Assembly: GCF_003233655.1 (NCBI RefSeq)
Contig: NZ_CP029833.1
Location: forward strand, 480,603 to 544,602
Direction: 5' to 3'
DNA: 64,000 bases
Source of the DNA: Azospirillum ramasamyi
Lineage (GTDB): Bacteria > Pseudomonadota > Alphaproteobacteria > Azospirillales > Azospirillaceae
Shown one piece after another: positions 17,721 through 25,838 of this stretch (position 1 is its first letter; each line of letters starts with the position of its first letter). The translations under genes were made by a program, and so were the position numbers. The notes under the pieces were generated by a model. The model was not told where the DNA came from and ran no database searches. It saw only the letters and a program-made list of their open reading frames with translations.

Positions 17721-18065
17721 CAGGGCGAAGACGGCCAGAAGGGCAAAGGCGATGATGCCGCCGCGCTTCTGGAAAAGACCCTTTGGATCCGCTTTTGCTG
17801 GGCGATGGAGCAGGGCGTGCGTTCCGGGCGGTCAGGTGTGGTCGAACGGGTTCGGTCAGGCAGCGTGGTCTTGCGGCGTTGTCATCCGTATGCGGCCCGG
17901 CGGTCCCGGTCGAGATCGACGCTCCCGACAATAGCAGCTGCGCGGACCATACGCCAAGCATTCACTGCCGTTCTCATGCGGTCGATGTTAGTATGCCGCG
18001 TCCCCCGTATTGCATTGCACGGCGGCGTCAAAGAACAGGTCCGAGTGGTTAACGAAAGGTGTGAT
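17721..18065. other. Divergent intergenic region with an unannotated N-terminal extension
   Basis: 345 bases between the hybrid kinase (minus) and the binding protein (plus). Bases 17721-17813 most likely encode the kinase's first membrane anchor on the minus strand. The rest (17835-18065) has lower GC than its flanks and must hold both promoters; I see no clear -35/-10 pair or palindrome. Confidence 0.5.
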
Positions 18066-18875
18066 ATGGAGACGCGTATCGTTTTGGCTGTCTGCTGTGC
18101 AATTCTGTTCTCTCCGGCTGCCGGCAATACCGCTTCAGCGATTGAGAAGGATGGGAGACTTCATAAAATTGCAGAGCAGAAGCAACTTCGTGTCTGCTCC
18201 TGGCCCGATTACTACGCGATCTCGTTCCGGAATCCGCGGACCGGCGCGCTGGAGGGGCTGGACGCCGAGATGGCGCGGGCCTTCGCCGACGATCTCGGCG
18301 TGCAGTTGACGGTGGTGGAGAGCAGCTTTCCCCGCTTCATCGACGATCTGCTGGCAGACCGTTGCGACATCGGCATGTTCGCCATCGGCGCCACCCCGGC
18401 GCGGGCGCAGCGCGTGGCCTTCAGCCAGCCCTATCTGCGCAGCGGCATCTATGCGGTGACCACCCAGACCAACGACACCATCCGGCGCTGGGAGGATCTG
18501 GACCGCAGCGGCAACGTCTTGGCGGTGCAGAAGGACACCTACATGGACGGCTATGCCCGCAGCGCGATGAAGGCCGCCCGCATCGTCGCCGTCACCCGCC
18601 CGCAGGAACGCGAGGAGGAGGTGCAGGCCGGCCGCGCCGACGCCTTCCTGACCGATTATCCCTATGGCCAGCGCATGCTGGCCTTCCATCCCTGGGCCCG
18701 GCTGGTCGTGCCGGACATGCCGGTCCAGCCGACGCCCTACGCCTATGCGGTGGCGCCGGGCGACGCGGCGTGGCTGGAGCGGGTGAATGCCTTCGTCGCC
18801 GCCATCAAGGCCGACGGCCGGCTGGAGAGCGTCGCCGCCCGCTACAAGCTGAGCCCCATCGTGGCGCGGGACTGA
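18066..18875 (+). CDS. Periplasmic solute-binding protein, amino-acid (family 3) type
   Basis: A 269-residue periplasmic binding protein. A signal peptide occupies about residues 1-25 (METRIVLAVCCAILFSPAAG, cut after TASA). The mature part has the family 3 fold: GLDAEMARAFADDLGVQLTV in lobe 1, RCDIGMFAIGATPARAQRVAFS with the ligand-contacting TPARA-type loop, and GRADAFLTDYPYG in lobe 2. AAAGGT upstream gives the ribosome site for ATG 18066. No ABC permease or ATPase gene is beside it. It stands alone and divergent from a dCache hybrid kinase, so it may serve a distant transporter or deliver a ligand to the kinase; the second option is only inference from position. Confidence 0.88.
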   Translation: METRIVLAVCCAILFSPAAGNTASAIEKDGRLHKIAEQKQLRVCSWPDYYAISFRNPRTGALEGLDAEMARAFADDLGVQLTVVESSFPRFIDDLLADRCDIGMFAIGATPARAQRVAFSQPYLRSGIYAVTTQTNDTIRRWEDLDRSGNVLAVQKDTYMDGYARSAMKAARIVAVTRPQEREEEVQAGRADAFLTDYPYGQRMLAFHPWARLVVPDMPVQPTPYAYAVAPGDAAWLERVNAFVAAIKADGRLESVAARYKLSPIVARD

Positions 18876-18946
18876 AGCGCGTCCCCGGGGCTTCGACCCT
18901 GCCTGCCCGCCGGCCGGCGGGCGCTTGCCGCGCATTCCGGCGCCTT

Positions 18947-18981
18947 CTCCCGTCCCGGGCCGCCAGCCTCGGGACGGGAGA
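18947..18981. terminator. 12-bp inverted repeat between convergent genes
   Basis: TCTCCCGTCCCG (18947-18958) pairs perfectly with CGGGACGGGAGA (18970-18981), loop 11 nt. It sits between the binding-protein gene and the DUF1244 gene, which end toward each other. No U-tract. A separate 18-bp perfect GC palindrome lies at 18906-18923. Confidence 0.5.
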
Positions 18982-19007
18982 GGCCCCCGCTTTCCTGACG
19001 CCGTGCC

Positions 19008-19334
19008 TTACCGGTGCCCGCTGATCTCCGCGTGCAGCGGCTTGGTGTCCTCGAACTTCTGCTGCTGCTCGGGGCTGGCGTCCTTCTGGTGCTTCTGCTT
19101 CCATTCGGAATAGGGCATGCCGTAGACGGCGATGCGGGCGTCCTCGTCCGACAGCGCGACGCCGCGCTCCTTGGCCGCCGCCGCGTACCATTTGGACAGG
19201 CAGTTGCGGCAGAAGCCGGCGAGGTTCATCAGGTCGATGTTCTGCACGTCGGTACGCTTGCGCAGGTGCTCGACCAGGCCGCGGAATGCCGCGGCTTCCA
19301 GTTCGATGCGGGTCTGGTGGTCCAGATCGGCCAT
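19008..19334 (-). CDS. DUF1244 family protein
   Basis: A 108-residue cytoplasmic protein of the alphaproteobacterial DUF1244 family. Its conserved core is NLAGFCRNCLSKWYAAAA followed by YGMPYSEWKQKHQ. The CRNC pair could bind a metal, but no function is established that I know of. GGAGGAG precedes the ATG. It is the last gene of a three-gene minus-strand set (tusA, DUF2478-DUF364, DUF1244) with a 32-bp gap to the gene upstream. Confidence 0.9.
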   Translation of the reverse strand: MADLDHQTRIELEAAAFRGLVEHLRKRTDVQNIDLMNLAGFCRNCLSKWYAAAAKERGVALSDEDARIAVYGMPYSEWKQKHQKDASPEQQQKFEDTKPLHAEISGHR

Positions 19335-19366
19335 GGGGTCTCTACTCCTCCGGTTTTCTTGTTCTG

Positions 19367-20596
19367 TTAAGAGTGGGGTGGCCGGTGCAGGGTGACCATC
19401 CGGCCATGGGGATGAAAATCGCGCGAGCCGCCGCCGGCGGCGATGGTGCGGACCACCGCCTCGCGGTCGGTGACGACGAAGCCGGCCAGCACGTCGAGGC
19501 CGTAGTCGAACAGGCGCGGGGTCAGCGGCGTGCCGGGGCCGATCATCGCCACCCGCGCCCCGGCCGACACCCGCAGCAGGCGGGGCAGGGTGCGGTTGGC
19601 GAAGGCCGAGGCGGTGACGGCCACCGCCTCCGCGCCCGGAAGAAGCCAGTCGCAGGCGGCCTCCGGATGCTCGCCCTCCTGCGGGGTCATGTCGATCACC
19701 TGGGCGCGCGGCATCCGGCTGGCGACCTGCGGGAAGCCGCCGACCACCACGACGCGCCCCTCCACCGAAGCGAACAGGTCCAGCCCGTTGCCGGGAATGC
19801 CGGCCACATCGGGCCGGTTGTAGTGTGCGTTCAGCGCGGCAACGCCCACCGCGATCTCCAGCGGATCCCACGATTGCGCGGCCATGGCGGCGAGATCGCG
19901 CAAGGACCGGCCGGCCCAGCGCCACGGATCCTCCTCCTCCGCCGCCGGCGCCTGCCGGGCGGCGACGCCGAGCCCCTGGCCGGTTTCCACCAGCACCCAC
20001 TTGTCGCCGGTGACGACGCGGCGGACCTCGGCGTCGGCGACGCCCTGCACCAGATCCGGGTACATCCGCTGCGGCCCCCACCAGCGCCACAGCGCGTCGG
20101 CGGTGGGCGACAGCAGGTCGCAGAAGCCGCCGGTGGCGGACTGCCATTCGTTGAGATAGCGGCTGCCGACGCTGGTCAGCAGCGGGATGCCTTCCGCGAT
20201 CGCCGTCAGCATCTCGTCCGACAGGCCGTCGCCGTGCGACTCCAGCCCGGCAAACTTGTTGATGACCAGCAGATCGACCTTCGCGGCGACCGCGTTGCGG
20301 ATGGCCTGGCTGGCCTCCGCCACGCCGGTGGGATCGACGCGGCAGGATTGCGATTCCCGCCCCAGCCGCTGGGTGATGTCATAGGCCCGCCCGGTCGCGA
20401 CGTCGACCAGCTCCATCCGCTCCGCACAGTCGTCGCCCGGCCCGTGGTTGCGCTGGATCAGCCCGCCGACGCGGAAGCCGCGCCGCTTCAGCTCCGCCGT
20501 GAAGCCGTCCAGCAGCGCGTCGACGCCGTAGGAACCGGGGCCGTGGATCACGGCGCCGGGGCGCAGGGGCGGCGGGGAGGCGGGGGGAAGCGGCAT
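19367..20596 (-). CDS. DUF2478-DUF364 fusion protein (putative metal-chelation protein)
   Basis: A 409-residue two-part protein. Residues about 12-185 match the DUF2478 pattern, a P-loop-like fold linked in many genomes with molybdate genes (GSYGVDALLDGFTAELKRRG, GLIQRN, LLVINKFAGLESHG). Residues about 225-405 match DUF364, described as a putative heavy-metal chelation domain (VVVVGGFPQVASRM, DWLLPGAEAVAVTASAFANR, MIGPGTPLTPRLFDYG). Having both in one chain suggests that an NTP-linked step and metal or cofactor binding are coupled. Upstream by 49 bp is tusA, a sulfur carrier, and downstream DUF1244, so the operon may serve sulfur/metal cofactor chemistry. No enzymatic activity can be named from the sequence. 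Confidence 0.8.
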   Translation of the reverse strand: MPLPPASPPPLRPGAVIHGPGSYGVDALLDGFTAELKRRGFRVGGLIQRNHGPGDDCAERMELVDVATGRAYDITQRLGRESQSCRVDPTGVAEASQAIRNAVAAKVDLLVINKFAGLESHGDGLSDEMLTAIAEGIPLLTSVGSRYLNEWQSATGGFCDLLSPTADALWRWWGPQRMYPDLVQGVADAEVRRVVTGDKWVLVETGQGLGVAARQAPAAEEEDPWRWAGRSLRDLAAMAAQSWDPLEIAVGVAALNAHYNRPDVAGIPGNGLDLFASVEGRVVVVGGFPQVASRMPRAQVIDMTPQEGEHPEAACDWLLPGAEAVAVTASAFANRTLPRLLRVSAGARVAMIGPGTPLTPRLFDYGLDVLAGFVVTDREAVVRTIAAGGGSRDFHPHGRMVTLHRPPHS

Positions 20597-20645
20597 CGGG
20601 GCGGACCTTTCGCGGAACGGCGGGGTGGGGGCGTGGACGGGCGCC

Positions 20646-20888
20646 TCAGCCGCCCCGGCGGATGCGGTAGACGAAGACGGTCTTGTGGACCTCGTCGGGC
20701 AGGGTCTCGTGCGACAGCAGGGCGTTGTCGGTCGTGTTGCAGAAATGCTTGAAGTCGATGACCGAGGCCGGGTCGGTCGCCTGGACCACCAGTTCCTCCC
20801 CCGGCTCCATGCGGTCGAGCAGGGCCCGCGTGCGCAGGATGGGCAATGGGCAATGCAACCCCTTCACGTCAAGCTCTCTCGCCGGCAC
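20646..20888 (-). CDS. tusA: TusA-family sulfur-carrier protein
   Basis: An 80-residue protein of the TusA/YedF/SirA fold. The active cysteine is in the family motif CPLPIL (LDVKGLHCPLPILRTRALL), and the C-terminal half (FKHFCNTTDNALLS) is typical. TusA proteins receive persulfide sulfur and pass it on for tRNA thiolation, molybdenum-cofactor or other sulfur chemistry. The GTG at 20888 is chosen because GGAG lies 8 bases upstream and the length fits the family; an inner GTG just before the motif is possible. It is the first gene of the set running to the DUF1244 gene. Whether it is the housekeeping TusA or a specialised paralogue is unclear. Confidence 0.87.
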   Translation of the reverse strand: MPARELDVKGLHCPLPILRTRALLDRMEPGEELVVQATDPASVIDFKHFCNTTDNALLSHETLPDEVHKTVFVYRIRRGG

Positions 20889-21089
20889 CGCGCCCGCTCC
20901 ACGATCGTTGAGGACGAAATCCTTACTCCGCCCGTGACTGTAGCCGGTTCGCGCCCGCTTCTCCAGACCGCTGGCCGATCGGGCGCATCGGCCGCAACCG
21001 TCGGCGGAGCGGGAGCGGCGGCCGAGATTTTCCGCATGTCCCGCTGTTGTACGGCCCAAGGACGGGATTTCGACGAAAGGAAAGCGGTC

Positions 21090-22094
21090 ATGGCGAAGCG
21101 GCCAGATGACGGCATGGGCGACAAGGTGGTGGTCATCACGGGCGCATCCAGCGGCATCGGGCGGGCGACCGCGCTGGAGTTCGCGCGCCAGGGCGCTGCG
21201 GTGATCCTGGCGGCCCGCCGGCAGGCCGCCTTGCACGAGGTGGCGGGGGAGTGCGTGGAGGCCGGCGGCCGGGCGATGGTGGTTCCGACCGACGTCACCG
21301 ACCAGCGCGCCGTGCAGCGTCTGGCCGACCGCGCCGTCGAAACCTTCGGCGGCATCGACATCTGGGTCAACAATGCCGGCGTCATCGCCTTCGGCCGGTT
21401 CGAGGACATCCCCGACGACGTGTTCGAGCAGGTGGTGCGCACCGATTTGCTTGGTACCGTCCATGGCTGCCGCGCCGTGCTGCCCCATTTCCTCGACCGC
21501 GGGGAGGGCATCATCATCAACACCGGGTCGATGGTGTCCAACATCGGCCAGCGCTATGCCACGCCCTACACCGCCGCGAAGTTCGCGGTGCGCGGCTTTT
21601 CAGAATCGCTGCGGCAGGAGCTGGTGGACGAGCCGGGCATCCATGTCTGCATGGTCATGCCGGCGTCGATCGACACGCCGCTGTGGCAGCATGCCGCCAA
21701 CTACACCGGCCGGGCGGTCAAGCCGCTGAACCCCATCCACCCGCCGGAGGAGGTCGCCGCCGCCATCCTGGCGCTCGCCCGCAAACCGGAACGCGAACGC
21801 TTCGTCGGCACCGAGGCCCGCATCGCCGCGGTCAGCAACGCCATGGCCCCGCAGCTGACCGAGCGGGCGCTCGCCCACACCATCGAGCGGGACATGTTCC
21901 AGAACCGCTCCGCCCCCGCCACCTCGGGCGGCGTGATGACCGCGATGCCGGAATATCAGGGCGCCAGCGGCGGCTGGATCGAACCGAAGCCGCCGCGCAG
22001 CCCCATTTCCTGGACCAACCTGACCCTGTTCATGCTGCCGGTGCTGCTGGCCAGCCGTCCGCTGGGCAACGGGCGGAAGCTGCACGCCCGGTGA
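21090..22094 (+). CDS. Short-chain dehydrogenase/reductase (SDR) with C-terminal extension
   Basis: A 334-residue oxidoreductase. The classical SDR features are all present: NAD(P)-binding TGASSGIG (18-25), NNAG, a catalytic Ser in INTGSM and the YxxxK pair in TPYTAAKFA. RR after the second strand suggests NADP preference. The chain is about 80 residues longer than a classical SDR; the tail ends in a hydrophobic segment (NLTLFMLPVLLASR) that could contact the membrane. GAAAGGAAA lies before the ATG. The gene is divergent from tusA. Substrate unknown. Confidence 0.92.
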   Translation: MAKRPDDGMGDKVVVITGASSGIGRATALEFARQGAAVILAARRQAALHEVAGECVEAGGRAMVVPTDVTDQRAVQRLADRAVETFGGIDIWVNNAGVIAFGRFEDIPDDVFEQVVRTDLLGTVHGCRAVLPHFLDRGEGIIINTGSMVSNIGQRYATPYTAAKFAVRGFSESLRQELVDEPGIHVCMVMPASIDTPLWQHAANYTGRAVKPLNPIHPPEEVAAAILALARKPERERFVGTEARIAAVSNAMAPQLTERALAHTIERDMFQNRSAPATSGGVMTAMPEYQGASGGWIEPKPPRSPISWTNLTLFMLPVLLASRPLGNGRKLHAR

Positions 22095-22121
22095 CACCGC
22101 ATCCGATCCTCCGGCGGCGGC

Positions 22122-22201
22122 CCTGATCCGACGGCCTGATCCGACGGCCTGATCCTGCGCCCTGATCCGGCGGCCTTGATCCGGCGGCCTTGATCCCGTG
22201 G
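22122..22201. repeat. 13-14-bp tandem repeat (six copies)
   Basis: Units at 22122, 22135, 22148, 22161, 22174 and 22188 have the form CCTGATCCGACGG, the last two with one extra T. It fills most of the gap between the SDR gene and the Hsp70-like gene and ends about 75 bases before the latter's start, so copy-number change could alter promoter spacing. Its reverse complement shares CGGATCAG with the repeat at 9327-9365. Confidence 0.9.
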
Positions 22202-22277
22202 CCGGGAGCCGTTATACGCTCGCCCCTTTTCCGGTGCGGCGGGTGGCCGCAGCGGTCATCCGGGCAGGAGGCGGGAC

Positions 22278-23528
22278 ATGACGGCGTGCGGACTCGATTT
22301 CGGCACCTCGAACACGACGCTGGGCGTGCAGGATTCCGGCGGTTTCCGGCTGCTGGCGCTCGATGGCGTGCGCACCACCCTGCCGACGGCGGTGTTCTTC
22401 GATTTCGAGCATGACCGGACCACCATCGGCCAGGAGGCCGTCGACGCCTATGTGTCGGGGGTGGAAGGGCGGCTGATGCGCTCGATCAAGTCGATGCTCG
22501 GCACCGACCTGATCGACGCCGACACCGCGCTCCGCAAGGGCCGGATCAGCTTCCGCGCGGTGATCGGCACCTTCCTCGATCTGGTGAAGGCGCGGGCCGA
22601 ACAGGCGCTGGGCGGCGAACTGGGCGACGTGGTGGTCGGGCGCCCGGTCCATTTCGTCGACGGCGACCCGGCCGGCGACGCCGCGGCGGAGGAGGCGCTC
22701 GGCCAGATCGCGCGCGCCGCCGGCTTCCGCAACGTCTCCTTCCAGTTCGAACCCATCGCCGCGGCGCTCGACTACGAGCAGCAGGTGGCGGGGGAGGAAC
22801 TTGCGCTGATCGCCGACATCGGCGGCGGCACCTCGGACTTCTCGGTCGTGCGCATCGGGCCGGAGCGGCGGGGCAAGGCCGACCGGGCCGGCGACATCCT
22901 GGCCAATGACGGCATCCGCGTCGGCGGCACAGACTTCGACCGCGACCTCAGCCTCGCCACCGCCATGCCGGAACTGGGGCTGGGCAGCGCGATGAAGCGC
23001 GCCGGTCTGCTGGCGCCGCGCAGCATCTATTTCGATCTGGCGACCTGGTCGAAGATCAACTTCCTCTACACCGCCAAGGCGATGGCCGAGTTGGAACGCC
23101 TGCGGCGGGATTCCGCCGAGCCGGAGAAGATCGAGCGCCTTATCGGCATCATCGAGCACCGTCAGGGCCACGCGCTGGCCATGGCGGTGGAGCGCACCAA
23201 GATCGCCCTGTCCGACCGGCCGGCGGCGGATCTCGTGCTGGACTGGGGCGACGGAGACCTTTCCCTGGCGGTGGACCGGGAGGCGCTGAACCTGGCCACC
23301 GGCTCGCTCGCCGCCCGCATCGGTTCGCGCATCCGCGACTGTCTGGCTGATGCGGGCGTGACCGCCGACCGCATCGACGCGGTGTTCCTGACCGGCGGCT
23401 CCACCCTGCTGCCGCAGGTGCGCGCCGCCATCCTGGCCGAGGCGCCGGACGCGCGGGTGGTGGAAGGCAACATCTTCGGCTCCGTCGGCCTGGGGCTGAC
23501 GGTGGAGGCGTTGCGGCGCTACGGGTGA
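22278..23528 (+). CDS. Hsp70-family protein, YegD-like
   Basis: A 416-residue actin/Hsp70-fold ATPase. The nucleotide-binding signatures are LDFGTSNT (6-13, phosphate 1), ADIGGGTSD (phosphate 2) and LTGGSTLLPQVR (adenosine loop). It lacks the substrate-binding domain of DnaK and is close in length to E. coli YegD (450 residues). YegD-type proteins are presumed chaperones of unknown clients. It stands alone behind the minisatellite at 22122-22201 and converges on the antiporter gene. The assignment to the family is firm; the role is not. Confidence 0.9.
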   Translation: MTACGLDFGTSNTTLGVQDSGGFRLLALDGVRTTLPTAVFFDFEHDRTTIGQEAVDAYVSGVEGRLMRSIKSMLGTDLIDADTALRKGRISFRAVIGTFLDLVKARAEQALGGELGDVVVGRPVHFVDGDPAGDAAAEEALGQIARAAGFRNVSFQFEPIAAALDYEQQVAGEELALIADIGGGTSDFSVVRIGPERRGKADRAGDILANDGIRVGGTDFDRDLSLATAMPELGLGSAMKRAGLLAPRSIYFDLATWSKINFLYTAKAMAELERLRRDSAEPEKIERLIGIIEHRQGHALAMAVERTKIALSDRPAADLVLDWGDGDLSLAVDREALNLATGSLAARIGSRIRDCLADAGVTADRIDAVFLTGGSTLLPQVRAAILAEAPDARVVEGNIFGSVGLGLTVEALRRYG

Positions 23529-23621
23529 GGAGGCGCCGGCCCCGATCCTGCGGACAGAGGTGGCCGCGGCGTGACCCGGAGCCGCCCCGCGGCGGCCCTG
23601 CCGCCGTGCCGATGCTGTGGC

Positions 23622-25310
23622 TCACACGAAGGCCACGACCAGCGGCCCCAGCAGGGTCAGCAGGATGTTCGCCAGCGCGTAGGTGATGACGAAGGGGACG
23701 GTCGGGATCGAGTTGCCGGCCTGGGTGAGCACCTCGCCGAAGGCCGGGTTGGCGCTTCGCGCACCGGCCAGCGCGCCGGCGAAGATGGCCGCATTGTCGT
23801 AGCGCAGCAGGTAACGGCCGACGAGCAGGGTGATCAGCAACGGAACGAGCGTCACCACCACGCCGGCCAGGAAGATGCTCAAGCCGCTCTCGGCGACCGT
23901 GCTCACCGCCTGCCGGCCGGATTGAAGGCCGACCACGGCGATGAAGCCGGCAATGCCCAGGTCGCGCAGCGCCGTCATGGCCGGCACGGGCATGTTGCCG
24001 ATGGTGAGGTTGCGGGTGCGGTACCAGCCGAACAGCAGACCGGCCAGCAGGGCGCCGCCGCCGCCGCCCAGCGTCAGCGGAATGTCGCCGATGCGGATCT
24101 CGGCCAGGCCGATGAGCAGGCCGAGCACCAGCCCCAGGCCATGGTAGATCCAGTCGGTGATGTCGCTTGGGATGATGTCCGTCCCCACCGACTTGGCGAC
24201 GCGCTGCACATCCTTCGCGGAGCCATAGAGCGTGGCGATGTCGCCGGACTCGATCACGGTGTTGGGGGTGAGCGTCAGCGGGACACCGCTCCGCTTCACG
24301 CCGGTCACATAGACGCCATGATGCTGGATGTCCGCCGTAGCCCTGCGGATCTCCGCGACGGTGCGGTGGGTGTAGGCCGGGTTGGTGATGACCACGTCCC
24401 GCTCCAGCATGATGACGTCCATGCCCCGCGAGGTTCGAAGCTCCACTCCGAGAGTGCCGGCCAGACCGACCACCCCGGCACGCCGTCCAACCAGCAGAAT
24501 GATGTCCCCCGTTTGCAGCCGCAGGGTCGGCTGCAGGCCGATCAGCATGTTGTTGCGCTTCACGCGTTCGATGCTGACCGGGCCGTTGGCGGCGGCCGCC
24601 TCGATCTCCGCCACCGTCCGCCCCGCCGCCTGTTCGATCCGGTAGAGGCGGCCGACCAGGGCCCTCATGGCGTACTGCTCGCCGGGCCCCAGAGGATGGG
24701 TGCCGGCCAGCATCGCCGTTTGCGCCTTGATGGCGTCGTCGCGGATGCTGCGCTTCATCATCCAGGGCAGCAGGTTGACGCAGACCAGAATGGGGCCGAG
24801 CGTTCCGAAGATGTAGGTGACGGCATAGCCGACCGCGACGTTGTTTTGGAGGCGCTGAATCTCCTCCGCGGGCAGCGCGAGCTTGCCGATGGCCGAGCTG
24901 GCGGTGCCGATGATGGCCGACTGGGTCAACCCGCCGGACGCGATGCCCGCGGCCAGGCCTTTGTCGAGACTCGACAGATGGGCCATGACGATGACCGTGA
25001 TCAAGCCGCTGGCCGCGAGAACGACCGCGAGGAGGACTTCGCGGATCGACTTCCGGTCGAGCGATTGAAAGAACGTCGGGCCGCATTCGAAGCCGACCGC
25101 ATAGATGAACAAGGCGAACAGGAACGATTTTACGCCGTCGTCGATCGAGACGCCGATTTGGCTGATCGCCACCGCGACCAACAGGCAACCGGCCACTTCC
25201 CCGAGCTGGAATTTACCGAACTGGAACTTGCCGATCCAATAGCCGCCTGCGACGGAAAGAAATAAGGCAATCTCTGGTGCCTGATCGAGGATGGAGTGAA
25301 TCCATGGCAT
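23622..25310 (-). CDS. Aspartate-alanine antiporter-like transporter (AspT/YidE family)
   Basis: A 562-residue inner-membrane transporter. Two membrane halves (about 1-190 and 375-562) with repeated motifs (SGGLTQSAIIGTASSAIGKL and AGARSANPAFGEVL) flank a central cytoplasmic region with two RCK_C/TrkA-C domains (about 205-290 and 295-375). This is the AspT layout; AspT exchanges aspartate for alanine, coupling decarboxylation to proton motive force. No aspartate decarboxylase gene lies nearby, so the substrate is uncertain. ATG 25310 has AAGGAA upstream; an ATG 11 codons earlier lacks one. Its promoter must lie in the AT-rich gap at higher coordinates. Confidence 0.9.
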   Translation of the reverse strand: MPWIHSILDQAPEIALFLSVAGGYWIGKFQFGKFQLGEVAGCLLVAVAISQIGVSIDDGVKSFLFALFIYAVGFECGPTFFQSLDRKSIREVLLAVVLAASGLITVIVMAHLSSLDKGLAAGIASGGLTQSAIIGTASSAIGKLALPAEEIQRLQNNVAVGYAVTYIFGTLGPILVCVNLLPWMMKRSIRDDAIKAQTAMLAGTHPLGPGEQYAMRALVGRLYRIEQAAGRTVAEIEAAAANGPVSIERVKRNNMLIGLQPTLRLQTGDIILLVGRRAGVVGLAGTLGVELRTSRGMDVIMLERDVVITNPAYTHRTVAEIRRATADIQHHGVYVTGVKRSGVPLTLTPNTVIESGDIATLYGSAKDVQRVAKSVGTDIIPSDITDWIYHGLGLVLGLLIGLAEIRIGDIPLTLGGGGGALLAGLLFGWYRTRNLTIGNMPVPAMTALRDLGIAGFIAVVGLQSGRQAVSTVAESGLSIFLAGVVVTLVPLLITLLVGRYLLRYDNAAIFAGALAGARSANPAFGEVLTQAGNSIPTVPFVITYALANILLTLLGPLVVAFV

Positions 25311-25518
25311 GGAATTTCCTTGCAGAAGGGTTTTTCCCGGCATTTTCCAAATGGATAGTGAAGGGAAGTGAAAGCCAACCCTCTGCCTCGGTCAATGAAC
25401 CGCGGCCTAGAACAGTGGAGATGATTCTTAAGGGTCACGGTTTGGGCGGAAATGCGGGTAAAATGAATTATGCTTTCCGTACAGAGAAAAGTTAAACGTT
25501 CATAAAAGCATCAATTTC

Positions 25519-25544
25519 AAAAATGCAGGACAATTTGCATTTTT
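25519..25544. other. AT-rich inverted repeat in the AT island
   Basis: AAAAATGCA (25519-25527) pairs perfectly with TGCATTTTT (25536-25544) around an 8-base loop, and the plus strand continues CATTTTTAT. It could be a weak terminator for a plus-strand transcript or an operator; no protein gene ends before it. Confidence 0.5.
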
Positions 25545-25760
25545 CATTTTTATGTCAGGGCTGTGGGTTTTTCAGGTGGGCGTGGCTTTCAAGGAAGCCT
25601 TTCACCGGACGATTTTTCCGGTACATGGAAGACCGTCTTCAGGGGCGTCGATTTGTAGTATCGAATTGTATGGCGTCATCGCTCCAGCGTTTCGGAGCGC
25701 AGGCGCGGTTCCGGAGATATGCCGGCTCACCGCAATATGCGGGGCGTCGGATGGAGCGTC

Positions 25761-25798
25761 GGGGGCCGGCGGCGGAGCATTCTCCGCCGCCGGCCCCC
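25761..25798. terminator. 17-bp perfect hairpin downstream of mrp
   Basis: The arms 25761-25777 and 25782-25798 are perfectly complementary (17 bp, nearly all G/C) with a 4-base loop CATT. It lies 41 bases past the stop of the Mrp gene on the minus strand. There is no T-tract, so it may protect the mRNA 3' end rather than terminate alone. Confidence 0.6.
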
Positions 25799-25838
25799 TC
25801 GGCCGCCATTCAACCGGTCAAAGGAGCGCCCGCTCCCC

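Larger units (their letters stand above)
25311..25838. other. AT-rich gene-free region upstream of the AspT-type gene
   Basis: 528 bases with no gene I can support. Bases 25441-25560 are only about 34% GC, against about 70% in the flanking genes. This AT island probably contains the antiporter promoter; CATAAT at 25467-25472 (minus strand) is a candidate -10. It also holds an AT hairpin (25519-25544), and the far end holds a strong GC hairpin (25761-25798). A short transcribed RNA is possible. Confidence 0.6.
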
